A stretch of 64,000 bases of DNA from the NCBI GenBank assembly GCA_950295325.1, contig OX485803.1, positions 40,565,554 through 40,629,553 on the forward strand, given 5' to 3'. Numbering within the stretch: the stretch's first letter is position 1; each line of letters starts with the position of its first letter. Position numbers and translations under genes: made by a program. Shown here piece by piece: positions 25,735 through 36,920 of this stretch. Below the pieces are notes generated by a model, which did not search any database, had not been told where the DNA came from, and saw only the letters and a program-made list of their open reading frames with translations. The stretch is from Polytrichum commune (taxonomy: Eukaryota > Streptophyta > Polytrichopsida > Polytrichales > Polytrichaceae).

Positions 25735-26093
25735 ATCACGAAATTTGTCATTAATGCAAACCACTCAAGAAGTCAACCCACACCCTCGCATTGCGCCATG
25801 TGTCAACATGTGGAGTGTCACCTTCTTATTCTTACTTTTCTTCTTCTTATGCCACTTTGTTGAATGTTGGTACATGCGTCCGCCACATCGCCCAATAATG
25901 TCAAGTGGAGTGGACCACACTAGCATAGATAACGGGAGAACGAATTCAAACCATCCTCACATCTCCTTTATGTTATTCCATAATGTCACATACTACACTA
26001 ATTCTACAGTATCACGCATTCATGTTAACACTACATAACTCCATAATATCACGTGCACTTTGGTTGCCACAGGTGTGATACTACGGAGTTTAG
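25619..26093. mobile_element. Element with 18 bp TIRs
   Basis: The left end CTAAACTCCGTAATATCA (25619-25636) and right end TGATACTACGGAGTTTAG (26076-26093) are inverted repeats with one mismatch. The interior repeats related phrases ('ctccataatatcacg') and includes a CT dinucleotide run at about 25704-25732. The 97-residue frame inside has no recognised domain. Confidence 0.6.
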
Positions 26094-26488
26094 AGCGTAA
26101 TGAGAAAGGTGAGTGCATTTTACATTTTGTGACTTCCTTGCAATGAGCTCAAGTAGCGGATAGTACGGAAGTGGACTTTCAAATTAAGAGTGGCCACGTG
26201 GCGGCATGGTCGGCGAGTGGCCACCTGGCAGGGGGAGCGTGTGAGGTGGCGAGCCACGTGGCATGCAGGTACTCGCATGGGATGGCATTTGTAACCACAT
26301 GGCATGCCATGCTGGCAATCACCATGCCTCCTCACTCTCTATTTCACTTCGCCAAGTCGAGGGCCTTCCTCACTGCATTGTGGCACTGCTTAGAAAGAGA
26401 AAGGTATCACTGGGGATGAGGTCGACCTTTAACTTTTGGTCATACCTTACTGTAAGGTAGACGTGCCTAATTCAGTTACTTTTTCTTA
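26094..26488. other. Intergenic DNA, no feature recognised
   Basis: Moderately GC-rich stretch with repeated CACGTGGC-like words near 26200-26260. Frames on both strands overlap and show no motif. Confidence 0.3.
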
Positions 26489-26499
26489 CTCAGACACTT

Positions 26500-26871
26500 T
26501 TAGATAGATAGAAACTCTGGTCCCTTTTTTAGCAAGGGACCGGTGTGAATAAAGTGTCCATTCGTAATGCCAATGACCCGATGCCCACTGGACAAGGGGA
26601 CATTGGGACAAATACTACTCTCCCCTTTCGAGGATGGGCACTATAGTGACACACAATACTAGTTCCTAGCTAGCCACTAGTGCCTTGAAGATACCGGACA
26701 TGGTATCCCCCCAAAGGGCTTTGAGGTACCCATACAACAAGGTCCAAGGACCCCCCACCATAGTTGGGTGGACTAAGGTGGTGAGCACCACGCCGGCATG
26801 GGGAATAGAACCCACAACCTCCTCATTGGGGGCCATGAGCCCTAACCACCAAGCCAAAGCCCGTGGTGCCT
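26500..26871 (-). mobile_element. tRNA-derived SINE, family 1, copy 1
   Basis: A full-length copy on the minus strand. Its 5' end carries tRNA-like RNA polymerase III boxes: an A-box-like TGGCTTTGGCTTGGTGGTTA region and a B-box-like GGGTTCTATTCCCC. The 3' end is a TCTA tetranucleotide tail. It is flanked by a perfect 11 bp duplication, CTCAGACACTT (26489-26499 and 26872-26882). The body matches 49957-50332 end to end. The short frames inside it are not genes. Confidence 0.85.
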
Positions 26872-26882
26872 CTCAGACACTT

Positions 26883-27736
26883 ATATTTGAGTGGCATGTG
26901 GTTTGGTATGGTCTCAAGGACCGGTATCAAAAGAACACATGTGTTTGAAGAAGATTGGATTGCACGCGTGCTCAAAATATGAAATTGTTTTAACTTCAGT
27001 ATTCAACATAATTGGAGGGGAGGGAGGGGGGGCTGGCTATATGACCATTTACTCCGTACGAGAGTCTTGATCGCTTTGACTATGAATGAGATATTTATGA
27101 GGAAAGTGGGTACAGCCTCAATTTGGATTTGGTGACCATCGCATACTAATCGCGTGTATCTTATCATATGAGACGCGGGCTAGTTGGAAAAAGTAACCAT
27201 TTAAGATTTATCTACCTAAAGTACTCATCGTATGTTTAACTCCGGTTGAATATGGTCATGTTGACCCATAAAACATGGAAGTTTTCCTTACACTAGTCCG
27301 ATATACAAGTTCAACCCACCCCTATCAATTGATAACCAATCCATATTAACCATCTTGTGGTCATTGCATGAAAACTAGGTGAGATTATGTGAGATGGGTC
27401 ACTTAATCTTAAATAACAAGTCATGAAGACCACTTTAATTAACATAACACACCAATTTCAATACCATATTTAATCAACACATGTGGTGTTTTTGTTTTGT
27501 TACCCATCAAAAGGCCTTGAGCTTTTTAGAAATTGACCTCATGACCTTGATGAATGTCAAATTGTGACATAATAACTTGATCTTTGATATAGTTTATGGA
27601 CTACTAAAGGTTCTTGAGGGCCTAGAATCCCGAGCAAAGGTGCTGAACATAACCATTTTGGCGCCATCTCATGTGAACCATCCAATCATGGATTGTTATG
27701 ACCACCTATATTGACAACTATAGAGGGAAGGACTAA
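26883..27736. other. Intergenic DNA, no feature recognised
   Basis: No gene. A G-rich patch lies at 27010-27035. Phrases near 26900-27250 recur around 51040-51370 ('gcacgcgtgctcaaaatatga', 'gaatgagatatt'), so this is part of another diverged dispersed repeat. Confidence 0.35.
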
Positions 27737-28732
27737 GGGTTGCTTCACACTATGGTCAAAGGTCGAGAGGCCGTTGATTTCCACCAATGAGATTGCCAGA
27801 AACCAAGAATTCGGCCTCTCGACCCTTCACACTACATGTCAGAGTCCAAAGGCCGTCGCTCTCCAAAATGCCTGCATGGCAATACGTTTTGACCAAGGCG
27901 ACGGACTCTCAAAGGAAGTTTGGGTCAAACATGACTGGAGACCCAAACTATGATCGAGAGGCCGTTGATTTTTTTTCACAAAAAAATCAAAAAATGACAA
28001 GAACTTGGCCGTTAGATTGGAGGGGTTGTTTTGGGTAGGGAACAAGAAAACAGTAGAACGTGAGGCTCTATTCTTTATTATGAAAGACTACAATTGTAGT
28101 TGTCCACTTTGCTCATGCCAATTCATGGCTATTCACTATACCAAACCTTTCTTAGATTTTGTGCACCTTCTTCTCAAATACGGGTCAAAGGATTGAAGGT
28201 ACTCATTTATCACCTGAAAATTTTAAAATAAATAATCAAGAACTACCGAAATAACTATAGTTAACTAGATTTCTTTCAATGCATTTTAGGGAGCACTTAT
28301 ATATATATATATACTATAGATAACATCCACATTAAATACAGTGGACCAAAAATAATAAGAATAAGAAACGTCCAAGTGTGAACACAAAGTGGTTAGGAAA
28401 TTCGCTCTTGAAACAAAGAAGTTGATGCATAGTCTTTGTCCTACAGACAGAGCCAACAAAGTGGAACGCTCCTTTGGGTTTGGACTTTGGACTTGGCCTT
28501 TGGACTCTTCACACGATGGCCGTCCAAGTCGAGAGACCGTGGAAGTTCATGGCCAAAGTCTTGGACTTTGGGCTTGACCTTTGGAGACTTCACACTACGC
28601 CTGGCTGAAGACTCCAATTCCTATATTTTATTGACTACTTTCAACCCATTTCTTTGGACCCTTAGCAAAGTTTGGCCATTCATTCAATCCCACGGCCTCT
28701 CGACTTGGATGGCCGTAGTGTGAAAGCGGCCC
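27737..28732. mobile_element. PIF/Harbinger-like MITE, subfamily D, interrupted by repeat R3
   Basis: The left tip GGGTTGCTTCACACTATGG and the inverted right tip GGGCCGCTTTCACACTACGG frame related interior sequence rich in GTCGAGAGGCCGT words. The middle (about 28046-28455) is a copy of repeat R3, so the element appears to have received an insertion. Treating the two halves as one element is inference from the matching tips. Confidence 0.5.
28046..28455. repeat. Dispersed repeat R3, copy 2
   Basis: Matches 9237-9700 from 'aagaaaacagtagaac' to 'gatgcatagtctttgtcctac', including an internal AT run near 28299-28312. It sits inside a MITE of subfamily D, so it arrived later. Confidence 0.6.
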
Positions 28733-29398
28733 TTAGGAGAGGGTCCCAAAACACCACCTCACGTGACACATCATGCATACACTCAAACGCAAACCTAGTA
28801 GCCCCGAATCCCCGATGAACTAATAACTTAGCTAGGAGTTTGGAACTTGGATTATCCTTAACTAGTGAAGAATATTCTCCTAGAATGGGCTAGGTTATGG
28901 AGGCATTGATTGGTCCTTTCTTATTAATGAACTACGTTACAAGCATCATGTGATGAGGGTAGTGTCCATAACATGTGCAAAAGGGTGGCTCCATTAGAAA
29001 AAGGCCCAAAATTCTGACGTTACTTGGCCTACACGGTCCATGTAGCCGAACTTCTTTGGTGGAGATTGAAAGGCCAATCCAAGGTCGGATAAAAGTTGTC
29101 GGTCTAACTTTGAAACGGCCTTTTGAAGTCCATGGTGTGAGAGTGGGACAAGGAGCCAAATCCCTAATTTGTGGAAGCTTAGTGAGGCACGTCTATAATA
29201 ATATATAGCCAAAATGCTCAAATCCAAATTCGGGCTTCAAACCCTAAATTGGGTGTCAAATATGAGGCCCAGAATTGCGCCCATGATTGCATAGCTTGGT
29301 TGCATAGAGAATCAAGGAATGTGAGCCGCGCTTCTAAAGTGGTGAGTCTGGTGACAATTGTCCACCCCCGTCATTTCGTTACTTGAAGAGAAAAATCA
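28733..29398. other. Intergenic DNA, no feature recognised
   Basis: Overlapping frames on both strands around 28930-29230 have no recognisable domain, and no repeat ends were found. Confidence 0.3.
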
Positions 29399-29407
29399 TG
29401 CATCCAA

Positions 29408-29412
<5 letters not shown>

Positions 29413-29442
<30 letters not shown>

Positions 29443-29640
29443 TATTTTTATTTTTATTTTTATTTTTTACAAAAGACCGACATGCCAGTGCCAAAGCACA
29501 AGAGGCGGTTGATCACCTAGCCACTTTTCTGTCAAGTAGAGAGGAAATTTCGCAGCCATGAATTGAACCACCAACCTCATCCTTGAGATTTGGGTATCTC
29601 TCCACTATCATCCGGTAGTTTAGGGTCGTCTCAGACCACG
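29413..29640 (-). mobile_element. tRNA-derived SINE, family 2
   Basis: On the minus strand the element begins GTGGTCTGAGACGACCCTAA, has a B-box-like GGTTCAATTC, and ends in a TAAAAA-type tail followed by a CA run (the TG run at 29412-29440 on the + strand). A perfect 14 bp duplication, TGCATCCAATTTAG, flanks it (29399-29412 and 29641-29654). Its sequence differs from family 1. Confidence 0.75.
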
Positions 29641-29654
29641 TGCATCCAATTTAG

Positions 29655-30612
29655 GTGGTGTGAAAACCGTTACTTTACTTGTTGAACATGTGTATTCTTA
29701 TTAGATGCATTTTTTTTGAAAAAAAAATGTTGTTGTGAACATTTCGCATGTCTTTCAACGCACCATAAGTGTCTCTTGTTTGAATTCCGTATGTAGAAGT
29801 TATAAGGACTTGGAAACATTTATTGGCGTATGATCGAAAATCGACACGGGAACCTGGTGTTAAAGTGGTGAACATTCTCATAATTAATATGTACTTATTT
29901 TTTGGGGTTATCTTGTAACGCGACCAGAGTTTGGTTGGGAGTTCATTGTTAAAACTTTTGCATCTGTCGATAAGTTTTGGTTGCATGCTTGGAGTTAGCA
30001 TGGAGGTCTGCAATTTGAACCAAAAAACGTTCTATGTCAAAATATTGGGGACCAAACTCATTTTAGCACCTCTTCATAAGCAAGATGTTGGGGAATTGGT
30101 TTTGGTTAGGGTGTTTCTATTTAGCACTTTTTACCTTATTAAACCATTCATGGTAATTAGGGTCACTTGAAATTTGTAATGACACAATTATACTATAAAT
30201 CTCTATTACATTCTCATCATTCAATCAATGTAAAAGGCTAATCAGGTTCGCCAATGTATTCCATGAAGTGCGGGTTACATATATAGGGTTATGAGTTGCC
30301 CAACATATTTCAATATCAATATGTACCCAAGTAACATGAAGGAACATGAAACAAGTTGATAGAAAGAAATTCAAGTTCTTAGTAAATTAAAAAGAAAGAA
30401 AGTTATAGCAACATAACTTATGAATGCAGTTTCGACGTTGTTTAACCTAAATGGCTTTACTTGGTAAATACTTACATTCTAAGTAAAAAATGTTTCAACA
30501 TACCGTAACCCCAAATTACAAGTGACACTAAATACCATAAACACTACACTTCAAGGCTCAAACATCAAGATACCTCAATTGGTTTGTAAGAGATGATACT
30601 ATTTTGGAGGCC
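29655..30612. repeat. Intergenic DNA with a piece shared with 56.9 kb
   Basis: About 29927-30010 ('tttggttgggagtt ... gcatgcttggagttagcatgg') resembles one arm of the inverted repeat at 56.9-57.24 kb. No gene is visible; the 112- and 79-residue frames lack motifs. Confidence 0.4.
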
Positions 30613-30822
30613 CACTACACCATTTATGATATCTAGACTAACTATTTGGAGTCACACAATGCTAACTTTATGATGAGAATGTATGATATTACCAAGTATA
30701 GTCATTTATACTCAAACAACCAATTGAACCTTTGTTAGGAGAAACTAAATATCATAGTAAGAAGGTATGGCGTTGCATATTTCCAATAGTAAGTGATGCT
30801 AAACACCATAAGTGGTGTAGTG
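30613..30822. mobile_element. MITE of the TACACTAAAT family, copy 3
   Basis: The ends are CACTACACCATTTATGATAT and, inverted, CACTACACCACTTATGGTGT. The subterminal block near ACTATTTGGAGTCACACAAT is shared with the 11.9 and 34.9 kb copies. About 210 bp, non-coding. Confidence 0.65.
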
Positions 30823-30867
30823 TAATGATTTTAGTCGTGTACACAATGTTGTTGATGGTGAGAGTAA

Positions 30868-31363
30868 GGGGCGGTTCACACTATGGACCATGAAGTCGTC
30901 CCACGTAAGAGGCCTATTTTGCGTGGGACGACTTCATGGGACGACTTCCATGGTCTGAGTTACTAAAATATTAGTTTTCATGGTTCATGGGCCCTTCACT
31001 AGGTGTAAACCGAATGTGGACCATGAAGAATGACCATGCACCAAAAAGTGGAGTCATTAACTAAGTTGGGAAAAAAATCATTAAAAAAATCCAAAAAAAT
31101 CATTAAAACGGCATTTTTCTGACATGGGCCCTTGCTATTTTTCCTAGACCACCTCTTTTGCTTGTCCCAACGGAAAACCCGTTGGACCATGGCAGTGGAT
31201 AGAGTAGGCTTAAAAAAACAAATTTGTGGACCTCAACCTCCGTGGTCACTTTGCCATTTTTTCCTTGGTGTAAACCCAAGTCGTCCCGGGACGACTTCAA
31301 CGTCCAATCACATCGCTCAGACGGCCGTGGGACAACTTCATGGTCCATAGTGTAAACCGCCCC
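30868..31363. mobile_element. PIF/Harbinger-like MITE, subfamily C
   Basis: The tips are GGGGCGGTTCACACTATGG and, inverted, GGGGCGGTTTACACTATGG. Both continue into ACCATGAAG followed by TCGTCCCAC or TTGTCCCAC. TAA flanks both sides (30865-30867 and 31364-31366). The left end also contains a hairpin in which CATGAAGTCGTCCCACG pairs with its complement 15 bases downstream. It is non-coding. Confidence 0.8.
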
Positions 31364-31552
31364 TAATTGTAAGGTAGATGGGCCTTATTTGTTATTTGTT
31401 CTTCCGTTTGCTACCTTAGAGCAAACCCAGTTGTTCTTGGATTTGTATGTGCACCCAGGAATGAAACATGGCCTCCGTCCAGGATTCAACTGCAGACCCA
31501 TGCAAAACTGGCACTCATCTTGCATTGTTTTTAATACTAACTTTTGAATTCC

Positions 31553-31835
31553 CTCTAAAATGATCAGTATTTTTTTGACATTATGAACTTCAACTGGTTA
31601 TTTCTCAAACTCCTCCGGTTCATTTGCGATGGTTAATTTTCTGAAGTTTCAAACCTCGACCACTTATTTCTCAAACTCATCTCGTTCATATGTAACTAGT
31701 AATTTTCCTTAAGTCTCAAACCTCAACTGGTCATTTCTCAAACTCCATCCGGTTCATCTCTAAGTAGTAATTTTTTTTGAAGTCTCAATTCTCAACCGAT
31801 TATTTCTTAAACTCATATAGTTCATCTATAACTAG
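31553..31835. repeat. Tandem array of about 67 bp units derived from the hAT MITE
   Basis: Nearly four units share 'tcaaactggttatttctcaaactc', 'cggttcat', 'aactagtaattttc' and 'gaagtctcaaacc'-like tracts in order. The same order occurs once in the hAT MITEs at 58.6-61.8 kb, and the flank 'cctctaaaatgatc' also matches them. The array is therefore a local amplification of an internal part of that MITE. Confidence 0.7.
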
Positions 31836-32218
31836 CTTATACTAGAGAAAAGTAGTAGGTCAAAGGGTTATTATTATTATTATTATTATTATATATAATC
31901 CTCCTTGCATATCTCTCACATATGCAAGGAGTTCGAGCCTTCTAACAATAAATTTCATATGTGTTTGATATTTAGGTCAGTGAGTGGGCAGCTTCCTTGC
32001 GTCTGCATCTGCGGATGTTGAAGTTCAAATGCAGATGTAGAAGCCAGGAGAGCGGACTTGCTCTTATGCTACACGAATTTGTGAGGTTTAAAATTTTGTG
32101 CATCTGCAAATGTATATGAAAAAGTCAAGGTCGATTCCAAATTTTTTTGAAGCTAACCTCAAATTATAATGAATGATAATCAAAAGTCCATTGACAATGA
32201 GCCATAAGAAAACCTTAT
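31836..32218. other. Intergenic DNA with a TTA run
   Basis: A TTA trinucleotide run lies at about 31870-31893. No gene or repeat end seen otherwise. Confidence 0.35.
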
Positions 32219-32713
32219 AAGTTCCCTCGATTATGTTGACTGGGTCTTGAGCCTAGAATAGTTAACAAAATCTGAACACGTAGTCCAATTTCTTTATAAC
32301 ACATATCTTTCCGGGTCTTTGTGCTTGGATTTGCACCTAACCACCGACCACTCAAAGTAACTTCTTACCTTAAACTTTGTAACTCCACCTTCTATTTCAA
32401 AGAACATGAAACCCTTGTGTTACAGACACCATATCTTACACGGTTAAATAAAATAAAACAAAACAAAATAAAATAAAAAGCTTGCTTGCGTAAGTTGAAC
32501 GGCGCTTGAAGTTGCGACACCATTTATGGTATTTAGTATCACGTGCACTATTTGCGAAGTGCCTAAACTAGATCCCTAGAGGTCTCAAAGTATCACGTTT
32601 ATTGATTGCCATTATTATATTATTCATCATCATAAGTAACTTTCAAAGTGAAAAACTTATAGACAAAATGGTATTTAGTGTAACACATTGGATACTTGAG
32701 ATGATAGTTTTGC
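32219..32713. repeat. Dispersed repeat R4, copy 2
   Basis: The second copy of 18259-18753. Here the left junction has no MITE attached, so it serves as a comparison for the boundary at 18257. It contains 'acaccatttatggtatttag', a phrase shared with the TACACTAAAT MITE family. Confidence 0.8.
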
Positions 32714-34345
32714 AATTTAGTGTGCAAGGAGATGATATTCTTGAACATGATAATGCCAAGTGTCATTTGATTATACTTTTAGTCAACTTGTAGACCATTG
32801 TCTAACATAGGCATACACCTCATACCATTGTTGAACATACTCATGCTGAGATATTAGTAAGTGTACTTGAACGCCAAGTGTCATGAGGTGACACTAGTGG
32901 TGAAGTTGTTGATCATTAGTGTAACCTAGCATATGTCTCAAAATAGGGGAAGTGACACTACTATGCATGCGACACTAAATGCCATAAACAGTGTAGTTAT
33001 ATGTCATGTGTGAAAACACGAGAAAAGTTAACACCATAAGCTATAGAAAAAAATAAGATCACTTAAGACTTTTGAAATGCAAGTAACTATTTTGGATTCC
33101 AATTTTGTGATCATGTTACATTGGTTTGGATTTTTAACACCTATGAAGGGATAATAGTAAAAACTACCCCCCCCCCCCCCCGAATAGGTTGGTTGTTGAT
33201 TCATCCCAATTTAAGCTCACTACATTAATTAAATCTTTGACCCTCAGTTAGGGGTTAGTTTGCTTAATTATAACTATGAGCTATACAATAGTAATCAACA
33301 TTTTCACCCTCCCCTCCCTTTTCCTATGTGGTGTGAAAATTCACCCCCGTAAAATTTGATGACAACTTGTCGGTCTGATCAGTTTTTTCCAAATCTCGGA
33401 AGGTTGAATTCAATGTATGACTTATGGCATATTGTTTGATGGTGCTGGCCCATATCAAACACAAGCTCAGTGACTATAACATTCAAAAGGTATATATGAT
33501 ATTGTTGGAAAACAAAAGGTGAGAGCAAATTATTGCATAATAATGTACCTCTCATGCATCCAACATAAAAGTCATGAAGTAGTATGCAATCTCCATAAAG
33601 GTTTACCTTTTTTAAGTTGACATTGACATTTTGATATTTTGTTAGATTATGACTATTACTTTCTATAAATTGTAGTGGTAAGTTATCCAACTACTTACAC
33701 ACACAAAATTGCCTCTGGTTGCTTGTCATGCACATTCAACCATTGCAAAATAAATGATCAAACAATTGAGGACTTCCAATTGACATAACTCCCATTGTAA
33801 CGTACATGCAAGGTGTGCAAGTGTACTCCCTTTGAACAATTGTACACTTAAGCCACTCCAAAGATTGCATGTAACCTTTTCCATATAGTGAACTTGCATG
33901 TTGCATGGTAGGATTTGGCAATTTTTCTTACCAAGTTCAATCTTGTAAATTTCCAAAAAGTAACGGTTGTTGCATATGTGTAATCAACCCGTATTCAAAC
34001 ACTTAGATAGACTTCAATATATGCCCTTTGAATATCCAAAGGGTAATTGCAATTACCCTACATGCGGGTACATCCTTCACATTTGAAGAGAACTCTATAC
34101 CTTTGGGTTTTTAATAAGAGATAGCTCATTGCCTTTAGGTATAATTAGGCATGTGAAATTTCCTAAAATTCAATTTCCACGTCATATTTGAAGATGTTCC
34201 AAATTTCAAAATAAAATCACATGATGACATATGGTATATATTTTTGGATTTCCAATTTTTCAGTTGATTTTTTCACACACACATATTAACAATTTCAAAA
34301 GTAGTGTGTTACACATCAATGTAAAAATGTAGATGTTTACTGTGG
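32714..34345. other. Intergenic DNA, no feature recognised
   Basis: AT-rich, with a C15 run at 33167-33181. The 103-residue minus-strand frame at 33379-33690 has no recognisable domain. Confidence 0.35.
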
Positions 34346-34349
34346 TCCA

Positions 34350-34565
34350 CATTACACTGCCATTATGCTAATTACCACTAGGTGTTCCTATTCGGAGGTA
34401 CGCAATGCAAGAACGTCTTACTCAAGGGTTCAATTTTTACTAGCAAAAGTTCAATAAGTTGTTGGGACATTATAGAACATAAATGACTTTGCTTGGTGAA
34501 ATTTTGTACTCTAGTTACATAGTTATGACACTACGTAACCCCGAATAGTAACACACACTATTGTT
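34350..34565. mobile_element. MITE related to the TACACTAAAT family, copy 4
   Basis: Left arm 'ccactaggtgttcctattcggaggtacgcaatgc' and right arm 'gacactacgtaaccccgaatagtaacacacacta' are imperfect inverted repeats with the family's subterminal ACTATTCGGRGTTACGYARTG block. It is diverged, and the ends are approximate. Confidence 0.5.
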
Positions 34566-34865
34566 GAGATAATCGATGTAGTTGAGACAACATGCGTAAT
34601 TTTGATGTACAACAACAAATAATATATCTTACCTCAAACAAATCTTGTGCATGTAAGTTAGCGGTCACCCCCAAAATTCATCCACATGGCGTTACTTACT
34701 TCATGAGGCTCCATTGGTTCCTTGTTGATGAGAGCCTCGAGCAACTTAGGGTTCACATGAAGACATATAATCATTTCGTAGAAGTTCCGAAGCATCCAAT
34801 CGCAATTTGACAAGTGGCCCAATGCAATTCCTACTATTCTTGTCCATAGGTGTTGTGGCCCTCTA

Positions 34866-35077
34866 CTACACCAAGTATGATACTTAGTGTGACTTACCAT
34901 TTGGATTTACACGGTGCTACTATTGAAATACATTTTTACCAAGTAAAGTTGTCAATGTTCTATAATATCCAAACTACCAATTCAACATTTGTTGGCAAAA
35001 TATGAGATGTACATTATATAGATATAGCATTGTGTAGTTCCAAATAGTAAGTCACACTAATATCCTATTTAGTGTAC
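34866..35077. mobile_element. MITE of the TACACTAAAT family, copy 5
   Basis: The left arm reads TACACCAAGTATGATACTTA then GTGTGACTTACCATTTGG. The right arm on the other strand is TACACTAAATAGGATATTAG then TGTGACTTACTATTTGG. This copy gives the clearest view of the long TIR, about 50 bp. It is non-coding. Confidence 0.75.
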
Positions 35078-36289
35078 TGCTTATTTCCATAGGAATTTGT
35101 CTAAAGTATGTGAACATGCATGGGAGGGGTGGACTTTTTTTCCGCGGCCATAACCGTCTATTAGTTGCAACAAAAAGCACAACCTCTTCATGTATAATAG
35201 GGATTGTGTGGTGAGATCTACCTCACATTATAGTAAAAATAAATAAATAAAATTGTTGATTTTAATACGGTAAGATCTTATATGAACCTTCCAACCCTAG
35301 GGCATGATCATTGAAGCCATTCAAATTGTGATGAAAACCATTCTCCCTTATGACTTTGAACTCTAAATAGTGAATCCATAAAATTATAGTTATTTTTATT
35401 GATAACAAAAAAATATAAAATCATTTTAATGTTGGACACCGTGAGCATACATATGGGTTTCATAAAATTGAAGTTCTTCATTTCATGTTTGTGATTAACT
35501 TAGTCTTATTGATCTCAATATAGTTACATAACATTGCTCAGTTCCTTGGCCGTATTTTGTGGGACCATGTATCGAGTGAGCATAATTCTTCTTTAATTCC
35601 AAAATCCTCATTTATGAGGAGCATTGAAGTTGTGTATTGTGAAGTTTTTGACATGCGACTATAAATTCAAAGTATTTTAATTGTAGCCTCTTTCTTTGAA
35701 AAGAGACCATCATCTAGCTGATTAGGATTGTTATGAATGAGGTGCCTATATATTAGGTTAATTTCTTTCTTCCTTTAAAAAAAAGGTTCTGATATTCGTT
35801 TGTAGCACATAACATTTCTTCAACTATCATATTTGTTTACTATTCTCTGCTTGGATAAGACACACCCTTGTTGAATTTGGCTCACTTGTTCACATATTTG
35901 TCACCTAAAACGAAGGCGAGAGTTGGCAGCAATGTGTATTTTTGACAAAGTTTTTACAAGTTTTTGACATTTGACACGCAAAAACTTGCACATAAATAAA
36001 ATGCACATCAATTGACACACACAATTTACAATTTGACATGTAGTGTGACTTGTGAAGGAAATAATCCAGACGTCAGTTGACACTTTAGAGATCGAATGAC
36101 ACGTACTACTAGGCGTGTGACATTGGGGTGACAATTTAGAAGAAAATGTAGATGTCAGTTGACATTCACTTTCATTTTTGAAAATGCCACATGACACTTT
36201 GGATTTGGAAATTGAACGTCAAATGAAATTTGTCAAACATACACACTGAGAGTTGCTATCGTATTTGGTATGATATTAGGGCTAATTAA
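35078..36289. repeat. Intergenic DNA with a fragment shared with 62.0 kb
   Basis: About 35530-35605 aligns with 61998-62070 at roughly 72% in DNA, and in one + strand frame both encode NI-Q--G--L-D-VS-EHNS-LIP. This points to a common coding ancestor of unknown identity. The rest shows nothing recognisable. Confidence 0.4.
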
Positions 36290-36920
36290 AGAGTTGTGGT
36301 GTCTATGTAAATCATCCATTTAGCAAGGTGAAAATGCACCGTACTATTTTCTAGTTCAAATACAAGTGTTTTAAGACCATTTGACTCCAAAAAGTGGCAT
36401 CAAAGGCCCTTAATTAATCTAAGTATTGGATTCAAGTTAGAATGAATTGGTCTTCAACCTTGTAGGGGACTTGACTTCAATAGAGCCCTTCATCCATGTT
36501 GGAGGTGTTTACATAGACGCCACGAACCTGAAGCCTGCTATTAGGGGGTCATAATCGTCTCCTTTGATTTCGATGACTCTGCCAATGTACTTATCATGCA
36601 TAAACATGAGTATATATATTTGGAAATTGGAAGTACATGTGTAACTTGGTATTAAAGGCCTAGTTTGGGCTTGGGGTTTGTGGCATCTATTTAAACTCAT
36701 CCATCGTGGATGTAGGGCTCGAGTAAAAACAAGTCCCCTACAAAGGTGGAGGGCCAATCCGTTCCAGCTTAAATCCTCTACACTAATTCGGATCTCTGAT
36801 GCCATTTTTAGAGTCGATTGATCTTTAAATTACTATTTTCAAACTATGAAATAATTTGATGTGTTTTCACCTTGCTAAAGGATGAATTTTACATGGACAC
36901 CACAAATCCCTAGCCTCTAG
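36290..36920. repeat. Dispersed repeat R2, further copies
   Basis: 36680-36920 matches 1490-1730 closely ('gtaaaaacaagtcccctac', 'tgttttcaccttgctaa'). 36297-36360 and the inverted 36470-36530 carry the same 'gtgtctatgtaaa ... catcc' phrase, so several pieces are packed together. Confidence 0.55.

Noticed and set aside
26666-26948. Short frames on both strands, also at 42556-42780 and 49972-50163, sharing AWWLGLMAP-EEVVGSIPHAGV
   Set aside because: They are translations of the SINE's tRNA-like head, not a protein family.
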